64,000 bases of DNA from Thelephora terrestris (GCA_015956445.1 WIUZ02000001.1:2666001-2730000), one strand, 5' to 3'; shown: positions 1 through 12,872, counted from the stretch's first letter. The notes: generated by a model from the letters alone, not told the origin. Numbers and translations: made by a program.

Positions 1-272
1 CAATAGGTCCCAGACATGATAGGAAGAGTGTATACCTGCTGGAGCAGGCTCGCCCCCTGCGAGATGGATACGGGCGTCGAAGGTTTCCAACGTTGAGCGT
101 TTGCGTATTTTACCACGAACCTGGTGACATCTTCGCGCACAGAGAAGCCGCAGTGGGCGCGCTGATCATGGTTGTATACGGGACTCCTAGCAGCGAGATC
201 GGCGACTATGGGAGAACTGCGAGCCAAAAATACTGGGAGGAGCAGAACGATGAAGGAGAGTAAGGCGACCAT
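1..272 (-). CDS. Secreted protein, N-terminal exon only (runs off the left edge)
   Basis: Reading leftward from an ATG at 272, an open frame of 79 codons ends at a plausible GTATAC donor whose first base is position 35, so only exon 1 is in the window. The first 17 residues (MVALLSFIVLLLPVFLA) form a typical signal peptide, so the product is probably secreted or enters the secretory pathway. The part after the signal peptide ends with a YANAQRWKPSTPV-like stretch, which faintly resembles the early segment of fungal type-B carboxylesterases. That resemblance is too weak to name a function. A TATAAAAG element lies about 80 bp upstream on the same strand, which supports this start. The rest of the gene is outside the window. 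Confidence 0.5.
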   Translation of the reverse strand, partial: MVALLSFIVLLLPVFLARSSPIVADLAARSPVYNHDQRAHCGFSVREDVTRFVVKYANAQRWKPSTPVSISQGASLLQQVYTLPIMSGTY

Positions 273-350
273 GATACTATTACGTCGAGGGTCAACGTCT
301 TGGGCGTTGCGAACGAAAGCAACAGCGGCGACCTGCACCACAGCCGAGAG

Positions 351-358
351 CTTTTATA
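351..358 (-). promoter_or_regulatory. Probable TATA box of the leftmost secreted-protein gene
   Basis: The minus strand reads TATAAAAG here, 79-86 bp upstream of the ATG at 272. This is a good match to the eukaryotic TATA consensus at a usual distance for fungi. It is inferred from position and consensus only. Confidence 0.4.
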
Positions 359-3127
359 ATTGTAGTTTGAGGGTGGGTTCGAGGTTGTACCCCTGAGCTT
401 GAGGATTGTGTAGCGAGTGAATAACCAAGATGATGATGGGGAAAACGAAGGGGTTCTGATGGGTCACTCACATTTTGCGTTCCGCCAGGCTTCTCATTCT
501 CCACCTTCGCCATTGATGTTGACGGAAGCTCACAATGGGCGGGTATATGCGTCTGTCACGACGTCACGCACTCCCGTCACAACCCTACCTTGTTCCAAAA
601 GCGGAGATCTGCAGGAGCTGAGACCGGCAACAGCGTGGTAAGTATGGCAGCTCATGCGCTCACGGCAGACATTGCGCCTGTTCTGTCACCAAAATTAATG
701 ATAGGTCTCAGTGCGGGGCTAAAATTCGGCGCCAGGTGTTAGCCTTCGAGTTCTCAAAGGTGGAAAGTATGCGCCTGTGTTCACGCCGGTACCTGTTCCG
801 TGCCGCAATTATGCAGAACGATTTCCCCCTCACTCCGCGGTGTGTATTCGTCTCTCCCATCATGCCGCCAACAACGGAACATTTCACTACAATTTTGCCA
901 TTCTCCATCCCGCCAAAATGCCTGTGGGAACGTATCTTCAGCACAGTCTGAATTGCGCCCTTCTTCCCCCTGCCGTAAAATGATGCCTGCTATCACCCTG
1001 GTATCTGTTGTAACGACCAAGTGGCGGAGGCGGGCGTACTGCGTCTCAACCCGCCAAGCTGGGAGTCGTTGACTTCGTTGACCCATAAATCGGCTGGGCG
1101 TACGTGAGCACGCTCCCGGGTGCACCATACCCCCGAGATCCGCTCAGTGACTGGTCTGACGGAAGGTTCGATTTGGATGGTCGTGAATAACGCGGCCGTG
1201 TGTGGACTCCACTCCTAACGTGAGCGGGTGATAGACCATCTGCACCCAGTCGCACAGCAGGTGTGTCGGTCTCGTAACGTCCTTAATTTGGAGGACTGGC
1301 GTGTTTCAGGCCGTCATGCTGAATTATCCTTTCATGGATTGCTACCAGGTGTGACCCAAGAACCACGCACAAACCAGATCGCACCTCTTCACCTTCCCTA
1401 CTGGGCTCTTGCGGAGGAGAGGAACCTGTATTTCACATTTTTCAATCATTTTGGAGCCGCGCTCAAAGTGCAACGCGCTGCTCGACGGTCTAATGCATGT
1501 AACACATTACGATGTGCCGCCCCCAACCACGCTCCTTGGTAGTCAACCGTTGCAGCATTCTCGTGCTCCGAGTCTTGATCGCGCACACGGAAGGTCCTAG
1601 TTGAGACCCCTTTCAAATGAATAGGTGTATAAATGAATTCGAGCGAAAATGATAATTACCCAGCGGAAACATGACGACGACGATCAATTGATCAATGGGG
1701 TTGGATCTCGCAGGAGAGCTGAGCGGAATGAAATGGATCCGACGTCGCTTGACCCTGCGTTTACAGGAAACCCGGGCCGGACCCCATGCACGTCGGCGAT
1801 ACTTACATGCAAGCAGTGCTTTTTTCACGGCTCTCGACCTTCTCGTGAAAAGTGCCAGAGTTGAGCGTAGCTGGAGGGTTCTCCGCAGACACCTCGCCGA
1901 CGAGCGACGATTGAAAGTGGTGGTGAGGATAAGCGAGAACGAACCTTCAAAAGTAAAGACAGACAGGAGCCTAACCGCGATTTCCTGTATTTTCTTGAAC
2001 AGCCTACCAAAGTTATTGCATCTCCTCAGCACCCTTCCTAGAGGTCCAGTTCCTCTGCCTCCCTTTTTTGACAATCCATAAACGTAGCCTTCCGGCTTCT
2101 TCGAAGGCCATTGAGACAGGGACCTTGGTCTCGAGGAAACACACCCAGCAGATTGCCCCTTGACATAGTTACGGAAGCTTCACCTCTGCCAACAGTTCAA
2201 TCATCGGGGAACGCCCCATCGCGATCGCGTACGAGAGAGTGCTGTTCCGAGTTTCTCGACACTCGCAGTAGGTCTGGTAACTCCCGGGTGGTGGGCACCT
2301 GGGTCTGGGGTTGAAGGATCCGGTAATATGGGGGACCACATATCATTGCTTCCACCCATACAAAGCATGATGACAAGATTACCAGTCATTGCCACAGGCA
2401 ATGCGCACGAAAGGTGAGGACGAAGTCGATCTGTTGATGGTTATGAACTCTATCAGACTTGTGCGAGCTACGCGCCGTTTTGTTTTCCGTGTCGTGAGGG
2501 ATTTTTGTTCGTGAGAGCACGAACAAAATGGGGGCACCAAACAGCGCTGATATTGGTAAAACGTCATAAGTCCAACCAACGCTAGAATGTTGAGTGGTGG
2601 CAGAAGCATGAGGCGTAAGACAACGATAGTCAGGAACGCTCGATCGGCCCAGGAATTCCTTCGACGTAAGAGTACCGACTGTGGGAGAGACACTTCCTCC
2701 CACAATATCCCCGCTGCGTGTGCAATCAGCCCGCATACGTTTAAGTTCTTCTGTCGTCCCGATCGAGATCTCGATCGTCGCCGACAGCACCTTTCCTTCA
2801 AAGGCATCCCCGTTTTGCTTTCCCACCATTAACGTTTATGAATGCACCAATTACTTTGGGGTGGCAGCAGACGACGCCAGCGCCCCGCCACCTAACTACT
2901 TTCTAGGAACCCTATTACCCTGGTGGCAACAGAGTTCAAGCGCGTGCCTGATACCGCGTGCCTTTCACCACGCATTGTGTTGTGGGTGGTCTAGGTTTGG
3001 AGGCCCTGTAATTCGGCCCGGTGAATGCAGTTCGGGCTTACCGAAATCGACTAGAAGGTGGGGACGAGTACATTCAGTCACGGACATCACATATAGATAA
3101 CCTCGTACTTCAGCACATTGCAGCCTT
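359..3127. other. Gene-poor stretch, no convincing gene
   Basis: I see no protein family here. Short frames are open on both strands, but none has a recognisable motif, splice-site logic or codon pattern like the neighbours. The best candidate is a 147-codon minus-strand frame at 2386-2829. Its first ~60 residues look protein-like, and another frame of the same stretch contains a hydrophobic run, so a decayed or intron-split membrane-protein gene is possible. At 1613-2081 both strands are open, which usually indicates chance. The stretch also holds the promoter of the leftmost gene and the 3' flank of GPHR. Confidence 0.4.
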
Positions 3128-5046
3128 TCATTTGTTAATCTTATCATCGACCCATCTTGCAAACCCGCTGAGGACAACGGCGACCAGAAACGATCCATCA
3201 AACGATCCTCCGAATACCACGTATTCGGGAAGAGTTTTGAAAAGGTTCTCTTCCGTGTCGCTAGAAGGGAAGGATGTCCGCAGTTGGATTAAGGTAGAAA
3301 GGAGATAAATGCCCTTCAACGCAAGATTAGGGGTGCCCTTTCAGCAGCATAAGTGGAAATTAGCCTTACCATGATCTGGGCCAACAACAACAACATCATG
3401 GAGGCACCGAGGTTTCTGTTGGTAACTCTGAGCACCTAAAAAAGAACCCATTGTGAATATCTGCCCTTGTTCCGGAGATACACAGAACAAAACATGCCCG
3501 TTTTACGCCACTCATGAGTTGTCTTAGTGAACTCAAAATGATCGCTCCTATGAGAACCAAGCTGACTTGTCGGGCGACCGAAGCCACTTCTTCTTTTTGC
3601 AGGTTGATAGAAGGGAACAAGGATACACCGTACACGAGCAGTTGGGTAACCATATCAGATGATGTTGACGTTGAGTCGTTTGAACGAACAGGCCCAACGA
3701 GATTTGCGACGGACTGTGGCACATTATTAATGAGGTGCGCTCGTCTGAGTCCATTTACACTTACGCTGATAATTCGGAATACGCAGTATATAGCGAATCC
3801 ATGACCCATGATGGAAAATATCCTTCCTTTCAGGGTCGTTGCGAATCTGGCGTTCTCCCGTCGTTCCTTCAATACATCTAGACCCTTCGACATCTGGTAT
3901 TCCAAGGCCTCCAGACCCTGTAGTTCGAGGGCCAATGCCGAGGACTCTGATTCGCGTGTTAGCTCTCGTGACGTGATAGCTGATTGGTACCAACCAGAAC
4001 CACCACGGAAGTTCACAGCAACCTTCGAAAGCCATCCGACGCCAGGTGAATTATGGGAGGAACCCCTCCTGTGTTGATCCGCTCGTCTGTCGGCTAGGTC
4101 TTTTCGTACCCTCGCCAAGGCTTGTTCGGCGGTTGACACATCATTATCTGTGGGTACCCTTCGCAACAATGAGCACGGTTGCGCCATCCGCAGGAAAAGC
4201 GTCATCGTACTTTTGGCTTTGGGACAAGATCGGCAAGTAATCCCAGGCGTTGTTGATCGAACCAAAGCCCGAGAGGAGACCAAGAATCACCGTCCCGATG
4301 ACAGTGAGGCGTGAGACAACGCCAGAGATTCCGGAAGTTTCAGATATAGAAGAGGGCAATGGTACATAGGAGAGAATGAAAAGGAAAAAGGAGACCGGCA
4401 ATACGGTCAAAATGCACCTAATTGCGAACGACCTCCGCTGGGGTCGGGAATCTGGAGAATTGTTCAAGTTACGAGATGGACTGTCGAGCAACAAGAACAC
4501 TCGCACCATTCGCAGACCGTCTGTACGTCAGCACCAGGCTGAAAGAGTACGGGATGAAGATAGTGATGTTCAGTAGGATAACGGCTAAGGAGAATTTCCA
4601 GTTTGCCATCCTTGACCTAGAAACTTGAACAAAGTGTTCCCTGAGTTTAGATGGTGGACGAAGAATGCATACCCTACATCCAAGATATCGAGGCCCTGGA
4701 ACATCAATAGGGCAAACAGAGTAATGCTCTCCCCGAAGCACGTAGAGAATGTTGCTCTGGCGAGGGTAGAGTGGAAATGATCTCTCGGCTCGCGTTCAGG
4801 TTTAGCATTCGCGCCGGTATGCTGAGGGAGCTCTACGAGTTCTTCTCCTTCATCTCCGATGTCAATAACTTCGCCCCCTGTGGCATCCAGCAAGTCATGA
4901 TAGAGAGTCCGCAGCAGGTATTTCTGGCAGCCGAAGAACAGAGTAATTCTAGGTTCGGGGGATCAATAGCCGCTACATAATTCGCCAAGTGTGCCCTCTC
5001 ACCTCAGTAAGCAGACAATCACTGAGTCCAGTACCAGCCCTCCCAT
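3128..5046 (-). CDS. Golgi pH regulator homologue (GPHR / GPR89 family)
   Basis: This multi-pass membrane protein belongs to the family of animal GPR89 and plant GTG1/2, described as anion channels that keep the Golgi lumen acidic. The model has eight exons (5046-5003, 4948-4673, 4616-4501, 4451-4211, 4158-3765, 3713-3498, 3435-3370, 3313-3128) and gives 512 residues, the usual fungal length. Family landmarks in order are the QKYLLRTLYHDLLDATGGEV segment after the first membrane span, a long LSGFGSINNAW-type span, a cytosolic loop with LEALEYQMSK, the span ending FAIYCVFRIIS, and the C-terminal GIYLLSTLIQLRTSFP plus LPEYVVFGGSFDGSFL. The start ATG is the first in frame and gives the short hydrophobic N-terminus the family has. 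Two introns end in AAG, and intron 6 is best read with a GC donor. The gene is divergent from RPA1, with 142 bp between start codons. Confidence 0.88.
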
Positions 5047-5188
5047 CAAGGGCGATGTTTTGTGGCGGAAACACTGCGGGAGTAACGTCGGCTCAGAGCT
5101 GATGTACTGCACGTGACCGCAGATGTAAACGCGACTGTGACTGCGACCGTTGAGTCACACCGCGTTACCCCTCTTGATTACAACGACC
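5047..5188. promoter_or_regulatory. Shared divergent promoter, GPHR / RPA1
   Basis: These 142 bp separate the start codons of two genes transcribed away from each other, so both core promoters must lie here or within the genes. I see no clear TATA box. Confidence 0.55.
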
Positions 5189-7324
5189 ATGGACGAGGAC
5201 ATACCTCAGCTCACTACCGGGGTCTGCGAACAAATCGCGACTTCTACGGGCCCACAAGACCCCGTCTGGTCTACGTCCCCCATTATGCAAGTTGTTCAGG
5301 CAAGGGCCATCGAAACCAATGGTCAAACGCGGTGGCGGATCGTGATCTCTGACGGAGTACACGTCCTTCAGGCGATGGTCGTCACCCAACTCAACACTCT
5401 GTTCGAGAACGGGCATGCAGGGAAAGGCTCCATCGTTTCTGTTCAACGTTTTGCTATCAACACGATTCAGGGTAGACGGTAAGTTGTCCATCAATTGACA
5501 CCGAAACACACCACACGAATCCTGAACACAATCTTTTGAAATGAACAGCATTGTGATTATTCTCGGTCTTGAAATCCTTGTCAAAGAGGTTGAGAAGATT
5601 GGAAATCCCACCCCGCGCACTTTGGACGCAGCAGGAGCGACCCACAAACCACTTAGTACGGCGGGATCTTCAGGACCCCGAACGGCACATTCCAAGCCGA
5701 GTCGACCAACTCTGCCAATTGAAGGCTTGAGCCCATATTCAAATAACTGGACCATCAAAGCTCGAGTCACTCAAAAGTCGGAAATTAGGAACTGGTCGAA
5801 CCAGCGTGGTGAAGGGAAGCTCTTCAGTGTCACGTTCATGGACGAGACTGCGGAAATTCGCGGAACCGGTTTCAACTTGGCCGTTGATCAACTCTACGAC
5901 AAGCTTGAAGAAGGGAAGGTTTACTACATCTCAAAAGCGAGGGTAAACCTTGCAAAGAAAAAGTTCAACAACGTTGCGAATGATTACGAACTTGCTCTGG
6001 AGAAGAACACTGAAGTTGAAGAGGTAAGGACGGATGAAAGCCACACCTTCTTAGGAAATTGACAACTGTCACAGTGTACGGACCAGACTGACGTGCCCGA
6101 GATCAAGTACAATTTCGTGAAACTAGATGACCTCATCAACAAGCCGAAGGAGTCAACATGCGGTAGGTCTCTCTCTGTACCCTTTTTCTCCATATCCCTC
6201 TAATGTGCCCACCCATTAGACGTGATTGCGGTCGTCAGCGAGGTTGGGGATATTGGCTCGATTTCAACCAAAACCAATAGGACGGTGAGCGAGGGTTAGC
6301 CCTTCACTTCTCTTTAGCTGACAACAGAGTCTAGACCTCGAAACGAGAACTTACCCTGGTCGATCGCACGAACTCATCAATCAGGCTCACTCTCTGGGGA
6401 AAGCAGGCCGAGACGTACGAAGATAAACACGACAACCCTGTCATCGCGTTCAAAGGAGTGAGGATCGGCGAATTCCAGGGTAAGGGATAATCATGTCCTG
6501 GTTCCACGGCCAATGTTGATCCTCTTTTGCATCTAGGACGTTCTCTATCCATGATTAGCAGCAGTATGATGACGATCAACCCCGACATTCCTGATGCCCA
6601 TGTGCTTCGGGGGTGGTACGACTCCGTGGGTGCCACCGAAAATTTCACGGCTTACTCTGGCTCTGGGGCTGGTGGAGGCGCTACGTTCAACAGGGCCCAA
6701 GTACGAACTATTGAAGACATCAAGGCAAACCTACAGATTCCAGAGAAGGCGGAGATGTTTTCGTGCCGCGGAACTGTCTTACACATCAGAGGAGAAAATC
6801 CAGCCTACCCCGCATGCCCCAACCAATCGTGTAAGAAGAAGGTGATTGACACTGGGGATGGTTGGCACTGCGAGAAGTGCGAAAAAACCTGGGAGAAGCC
6901 TGAATACAGGTAGGTCACCCGAGATTTAGTCTCAGGACCTCCGCTCATGCTCTCATAAGGTACATCATCTCCATGGCCGTCTCTGATTATACGGGACAAG
7001 CCTGGTTGCAAGGTTTTCACGACGTAGGCTTGGCCGTCTTCAACATGTCCGCGGATGACCTCATGGAAATTAGGGTGTGTACCCTGATAACCCAATGGCC
7101 CGCACTTTCTAAACAATTTCTGTCAGAACAATGACGCTGCCAAGTATACTGCAATCTTGTCCAAGTCGAGTTACTCCACTTTCAACTTCGCCTGCCGTGC
7201 GAAGCTCGACACGTACCAAGAGCAATCGAGGGTACGATACGGTATCTCAAAGATCCTCCCATTGAACTACAAGGAGGAAGCGGCTTATTTGAGGGACATT
7301 ATCAAGGAACATTGGCCCAATTAG
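5189..7324 (+). CDS. RPA1: Replication protein A large subunit (RPA70)
   Basis: This is the largest subunit of the RPA heterotrimer, which coats single-stranded DNA in replication, repair and recombination. Eight exons (5189-5478, 5549-6023, 6075-6162, 6220-6284, 6335-6479, 6537-6909, 6960-7074, 7127-7324) encode 582 residues, near the family norm of about 610. Domain order is the N-terminal protein-interaction fold ([10 protein letters not shown] start), a linker, tandem OB folds A and B ([25 protein letters not shown]), and the C-terminal OB fold with its four-cysteine zinc knuckle (CPNQSC then CEKC). The start chosen is the ATG just before the conserved N-terminal segment; an upstream in-frame ATG would add only unconserved residues. 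Intron 6 ends in AAG. Confidence 0.95.
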
Positions 7325-7632
7325 CGCCCCTTCTCTCGGTCTTCTTGCTGAAGCTTTTCCAAAGACTTTCTTGTAGCACCATCCGTCACTGTAACTAGCA
7401 CACATGATATTCACGTCTATTTCAGCCCATCTCCCACTACGGCATTACAAGCTAGAGATAGCATTATATAAGAAGCGTATGTATTAAATATGCTACAGTT
7501 GAGGGAGCCGCAACACAAATCCCTAGATGGTGTATGACGAGAACATAGTGCATGTGGTGAGGAGATGAGAACAAGTTGAGACACGACGGAAACGGGGGGA
7601 AATAATTAATCAAAGGCTGAAAGGCCGCATAG
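7325..7632. other. Intergenic, convergent 3' ends
   Basis: This 308-bp stretch lies between the RPA1 stop and the stop of the minus-strand membrane-protein gene. It should hold both 3' untranslated regions. I see no gene or repeat in it. Confidence 0.5.
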
Positions 7633-10600
7633 TCATGTTGATGGAGGGTCGAGGGGGAAGTGGTATACCTTGAGAACCACTTTCCATAATTTAACGATCG
7701 CCCATCGCAAATGTTCCGTCATCTCCTTACTGGAAGGTAATTGGATGGACGACCAAGGGGACGGGTCCCTGGACGGTTCGGAAACGCTGTTCTTCCGAGG
7801 CGAAGGTTCGGGTGAGGGTGAGGGCGTAATTGTGGGCGCTGGCGGCGAATCGTCAATCGATTCCCAGGGGAGGTGTGTAGGCGCCGAGTGTTCTGGAGGT
7901 TCTGGGGGAACGGAAGAGTCTCCCACAAAAAACCACTTGTTTCCCACAGTAAGCGTCGTGGTGGCGGTAGAAACGGAGGTGGCGGTGGAAACGGAAGTAG
8001 CGGTATACGTGGAAAAGACGGTGGTTGTCACCGGATCGCGAGTGACCGAACTCGCTTCCTTCAGAGCGGCGTTTTCCCTCTCAATCAGCTCCATCTTCGA
8101 ATGGAGGTGCGTCCCATAGTAGATGATACAGAGGAGGGGGATAGCCCACACCGCGAATCTGAACAAGTGCGAGGCGAGACTCCGCCTCGCGGTTGGCGTG
8201 GGTGGAGCCTCGATGGGCAGGGGTGGTTGTCGGCCGTCGGGAGACATTTTGACCGCAGCCCGGGGGTAGAAATAGGCATCCAGTCCCCAATGACTGAGCC
8301 TCTCAATCGAAGCGGACATGGACTTTCGACAAGCCAAGGAAGAGTCGAGAACCGTGAACTTGTAACCTAGCAGCGGCTGCACGTCAGAAAATGAGTAAAT
8401 TGTGCTACCAGAGTGAATTGCATACCAGAATGCGGCTCAAGATTGACGTCGAACTGGCCGATCGGCAACGTGAACACTGGGAGGAGGATATTAAAAAACA
8501 GATCCGTCCTTTCCGCCTCCTTCCCTGCCAGCGGTTTGATCCTGCTCAAATAGGCGATCTTTACTTGCCCTCCGCCAGTTTCACCCACGTGTATCGATAT
8601 CCAAGTGATCCACTCTTTCCCGCTCTGTTGCTCGAAAGACAGACCAGTGCTCTCCGCCAAGTCCTCCTTTGCTCCCGCCCGAACCTCGTATCGAACGGGG
8701 ACATCTTCCAGGGAAACGGACACGACATGCACGCGAGGCGGTCCATCACCAGTCGCTTGCGCGTCACCATTCTGAGCAAGCCCGACCTCCAACCACTCCG
8801 AGTTCGAGTCCGTGGGTGCAGGTAGGGTCACCATTACCGCGTACATATCAGGTTGGCTCGAGCTAGTTGAAGGATAGGGTGTGACGTGTGCAACTACCGA
8901 TGGTATCATCAGTCGGCCATCCCGCTTTGGCCTGATAGAAGCGGTCATTGACCTGAAGTCTGTGGTAGAGGGGACATGTGTCGGGGAAGGGAAATTAGAC
9001 GTTCGCGATTGATGGAGCGGAGGTACAACACGGGAGGTGGCGTTTGGTTGGCTCTGACTCATAGTTCGCGTTCTGTTATTCGTTGTCAATGTGGTCGGCC
9101 TGACTCCGACGCGAACACCATCTCTGGTGCACTTTGTACTGCGCCCTTTGGTGAGGGTGGTGGCTCGAGTCTTCGAATCTCGCACATCTACAACCAAGCC
9201 CTCCGCCGCGTTTCGCACGATGCAACCTATAGAATGGGTGCTCAGACCATTAAACCGGAACACAGGGAGGGAGAAGGGTTCGGCGGGGGTTTCAACATCA
9301 TCAGACGATTCTTGAGATGACGAAACGGGGGAGATGAGGATGGTTCCGGAAACCGAGATTGTCGTCTCGTTGGAGGGGGGAAGAAGACTGTCCATATTCA
9401 AATGGACGGTGATTATGGAGAGGGGAGAATGCGGTAGAGTCCGATAGCCGTTGGAAGAGGATGTGCGACTTTTCCCTTCGAGGGATTCCATAGAAGAGAC
9501 TGTCGCGGTAGAGGTCGACGCTTCAAACGAACAATCACCTCCTGCTTGTCCAGGAAACGCGACACGAAGCAGTGAAGAACCGGATGAAGGCGATTCGTTG
9601 TACCGGGACCGAGATTTTCCTACGTTCCCGTTCGGAAGTGTGGTGGCAACGCTGTCGGGGCTGTCGACAGGATCGTGGGCGCTCAGCTGAACAGGAGCAT
9701 CGACGGAAAGTCCGGTAAACCCGTTTTGACCTGTTACCTTCCACTGCGGCTCTGACCCTGGGGCCCACGAAACGTCGCACTCTGATGTGTGGAGTTTGAT
9801 ATCCAGACCGACCATAGTGGCAACACCAGGAAACCAGACCCCTTTACAATGGGCCTTGTGATCGACCTTGACCAAAAGACCGTCGTTGTGCTTCTTAAGG
9901 ATCTCGTACTGAGTTTCTGCGCTGATTTCCCGTATTCCGACCTGCCTGCGGCCGTCCCTCGTTACGAGAGTGGAATTTTGCTTCAGTGGTGCTGCCCAAC
10001 GAATCCGTATCCGCTCTGTACTCGGAAAATTGCCTTGGATGCCACAGCCGTCTGGATAGGTCCCTACCGAAGGGTAGGATGAATCGGAGGATTCGTCATC
10101 CGCCATATCGCTATGAGGATTTACAGGTCCCAAGCCTCCGCGGGTTACAGGCGGGTCCGAGGTGAGGTCCCAAGACGATGCTTCATCATCTGCTGAGGAT
10201 AGTGATGCGTAGGACCCTGAAACTTGAGAGGAATTTGGGGGAAAGATTCGGACACGAATTTGATTCGATAGACACCGTGGGGTGGGTATCGAGAGAACGT
10301 AAGGTGCGTTTGGGGGGGAACATGTGTATGGGACCCACATTTCGATGGCGGCCATAAAGTTCAGCGTTCTCCGGTCAACAATGGAGGCGCGGCGTTTATG
10401 TAAGGAGGTGGATTGTGTCCGTAATATGGAGGATTGGTCGCGTGGTGCTGAGGGTATCTCCCTTGGCGTGACGAAACACACGTTGTAATCGTTCACGAGG
10501 ATAGTACCCGTATAACGATCGTCCAAGATTGCGGAGGGGTCGATGTTGCTGGCCATGGACATATTCGACGCAAATAGGGTGAGGTACGATTGCTCGGACC

Positions 10601-11018
10601 TGTTTGGCAGGTTCAAGGCACGTGCGGCCTTGTTCAGGAGAGGGTATATTGACTCGTCGAATGAGTAGGGAACTAGATCTTGGTTGATTGGGTGAATCTT
10701 GAATTTGAGTATCTTGAGGCTCTCTTCCTCACGAAAGAGAGCAATTGGGGTTCCAGGAGACATTGTGTCAGGGATGGAGAGCTAAGGGACGCGTAAATTC
10801 GGGAAGCGAACAGAATAATAGGTCAGACGGACCCTCAAGAACATCTTGATCTTCGTCCCAGATAATCCTGCCCTTGTCTTCCCCTCGATTGCCACCCGTG
10901 AAACGATATTCGCTCTGGGCTGCTGGTGTGTGGAGACCGAGCCCGTAACGGACATCGGAGGGCTCCCAGCGCGGGAATAACGAGAGCTAGCAGGCGCACC
11001 CGTTGACCTCGCCACCAT
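7633..11018 (-). CDS. Large predicted single-pass (tail-anchored-like) membrane protein, unknown function
   Basis: I do not recognise this protein. Three exons (11018-10833, 10781-8426, 8366-7633) encode about 1091 residues. Splicing exon 1 to exon 2 reads MFLR then LSIPDTMSPGTP without a break. The second junction restores one frame from SG to YKFTVLD. The middle is rich in Ser, Thr and Pro with few strong domains. Near residue 900 is one hydrophobic span (FAVWAIPLLCIIYYG), followed by a short charged heptad-like stretch, a Thr/Ser/Val-rich low-complexity run and a proline-rich tail. There is no N-terminal signal peptide, so most of the chain probably faces the cytosol. The start at 11018 is tentative because the frame stays open upstream. 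It is probably a lineage-restricted basidiomycete protein. Confidence 0.6.
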
Positions 11019-11408
11019 CTTCTGCACGAGATGTCACAGGTGATAGCTCCAGAGATAGCTCGGACCAACGTGCACTCAAGTATGAGTTGGACGAGAACAG
11101 GACGTGAATTTCGTGTAGATTGGTCGAGCGTTGAGTATCCCGACCGAAGTAGGACCGAACTGCCAGAAACCGCGTAGATGTTTGGTGGAACTGTAAATGA
11201 GGTCCAATAGTGCCGCGTCGTGATGATCGAAGGACTTCAAGAGGAGAGGTGTCCGTCACGGTGCCGCGCCTGTCACACGGAACGTTCAACGGGTCGTCAC
11301 GCGACTGATGTACACTAATATGGATATGATCAAAGCCGAAGGCGGAGATGTAGGGTAAGTTACAGAGGGTATTATACTGCAGAGTCCGTAAGGTCTAATA
11401 TCTACTTT
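11019..11408. other. Intergenic between the membrane-protein start and the IDO stop
   Basis: This stretch holds the 3' end of the dioxygenase transcript and the promoter of the downstream membrane-protein gene. A minus-strand frame remains open across part of it, so a further 5' exon of the membrane-protein gene could lie here. No motif was recognised. Confidence 0.4.
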
Positions 11409-12872
11409 TTATTCTAAGACAGCGTTCTGGGTCGCGTCTCGGCCAGACTTGAGCAGCGACGCGACGTGATTACCACCAGTCCCCCTAGCCCCATCTAGCC
11501 CTCGATTCACCCTGCGCTGGAAGCCATCTGGGGGCTGAGACCTCGCCATGCTAACGATATAGAGGCAGGCCACCCGGATGTGTATGTCCCGGAGCCTCTT
11601 CAGCGCCTTCACCGCGTCGTTGTACGCCTCTCTAAGGCAAGGTCGTTCCATGGCCACCTTCTTAATCGTGACCGGGATGTCGTCGAGGTGATCGAGAAAG
11701 TCTCGATGCAATCCAGGCATATACCTCCGCATGCGATCCATGAACGCTGTGTCACCGTGCTGCTTCCGAACGGAGGGGATCGGGCACCTTAACTGCCGAT
11801 GGTCTATTCCTAGGAATGCGTCGATAGCGTGTATGATCGTGCTCTGTCCAGCCGACGGCCCACTCGTGTCCACCACCGCTGACTCGGCAACACCCTCATA
11901 CACCCATCTCCGACCGCCGCCGCTCCCGTTGCCGTCGAACCACGGCCGGACCTGCCAGTAGAAAACTCTCGGATCAACGGCCTCCTTGACGCCCTCCATC
12001 AACTCCGTCAGCTCCTGCAAAACCGTTTTTAATCGCAAGAGGTCGCTCCGCAGCCCGGATTCGTTGATTCGGTTCTGGGGGTCGTCCAGGTTCAGATACC
12101 GGTGGATGATCTGAATCACTTCGACACCCCTCAGTTCTACCGACGCAGATGACCTGTAGAAGTTCTCCTCGTCCTCTGTCCCAGAGAAGGTGTTCTCGAA
12201 CCGAACGTTGTCCATAGACAGCGGCCGACGGTGGTCTCTCGGGCGGGCGTTCCAAAGGACCGTGTCCGCGAACGTGAGGATAGGCGCCATTCTCAAAATC
12301 TTCGAAACGCGTACGAGGGGGACGGCAAGCGATTTTGGAATTCGGATCGGCTCTGTCCTATCGGTGGGTATCGAGTGGGCATAATGTTGAACGAGCCATG
12401 CGAGCACGGTGTGAGCTCGCTGCAGTAGCCTGGGTTCATCCTCCAGGGATTCTGTGGTGAGAACTGGCCACTGAAGAATCGACATCACATGCATCAGACC
12501 TAATCTGAGATCCCTCGAATAAATTGACGCACGTTATCGATCACCTCCCTCCACTCGCGTGTTGACTCTGTTTCGGCAAAGTCAGCATCCTCGACCTCTC
12601 CAAGGATTAGACGACCGTTTGCGTCTGCGAGATGCGCCTCCCAAATATCAAACGATTTTGGAAGTTTTTCATGCGCAACGGAAGGGAAGAACCCTTGATA
12701 TTCCTATATCGCACGACGTTCGGCCTGAGCAAGGAGAGTCCATAACGCCACGGGCAAAACTCACGTCTATGTCGTATTTTTCAAGAGTGCATCGGGAGTC
12801 GCTGGTGCTAGGACAGCGACCGTAATACGACGAGATCTTTTGGATGAGGTGGATGAGGAGGAGGGCGTTCAT
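11409..12872 (-). CDS. Indoleamine 2,3-dioxygenase
   Basis: This heme enzyme opens the indole ring of L-tryptophan to N-formylkynurenine, the first step of the kynurenine route to NAD in fungi. Three exons (12872-12765, 12703-12533, 12470-11409) encode 446 residues, within the fungal IDO range. Family marks in order are the N-terminal GFFPS and LPKSFDIWE, the RAHTVLAWLVQHYAHS helix, FYWQVRPWFDG, SAGQSTIIHAIDAFLGI, RRYMPGLHRDFLDHL, the proximal heme histidine in LRDIHIRVACLYI, and the C-terminal GTGGNHVASLLK loop (commonly GTGGT). Both introns are phase 0 and their removal joins the conserved blocks cleanly. The first ~35 residues are not conserved, so the exact start is less sure than the body. 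Confidence 0.93.

Noticed and set aside
1613-2081. Overlapping open frames on both strands rich in Arg and Leu
   Set aside because: Mirror-image open frames with biased composition are typical of chance; no motif was recognised.
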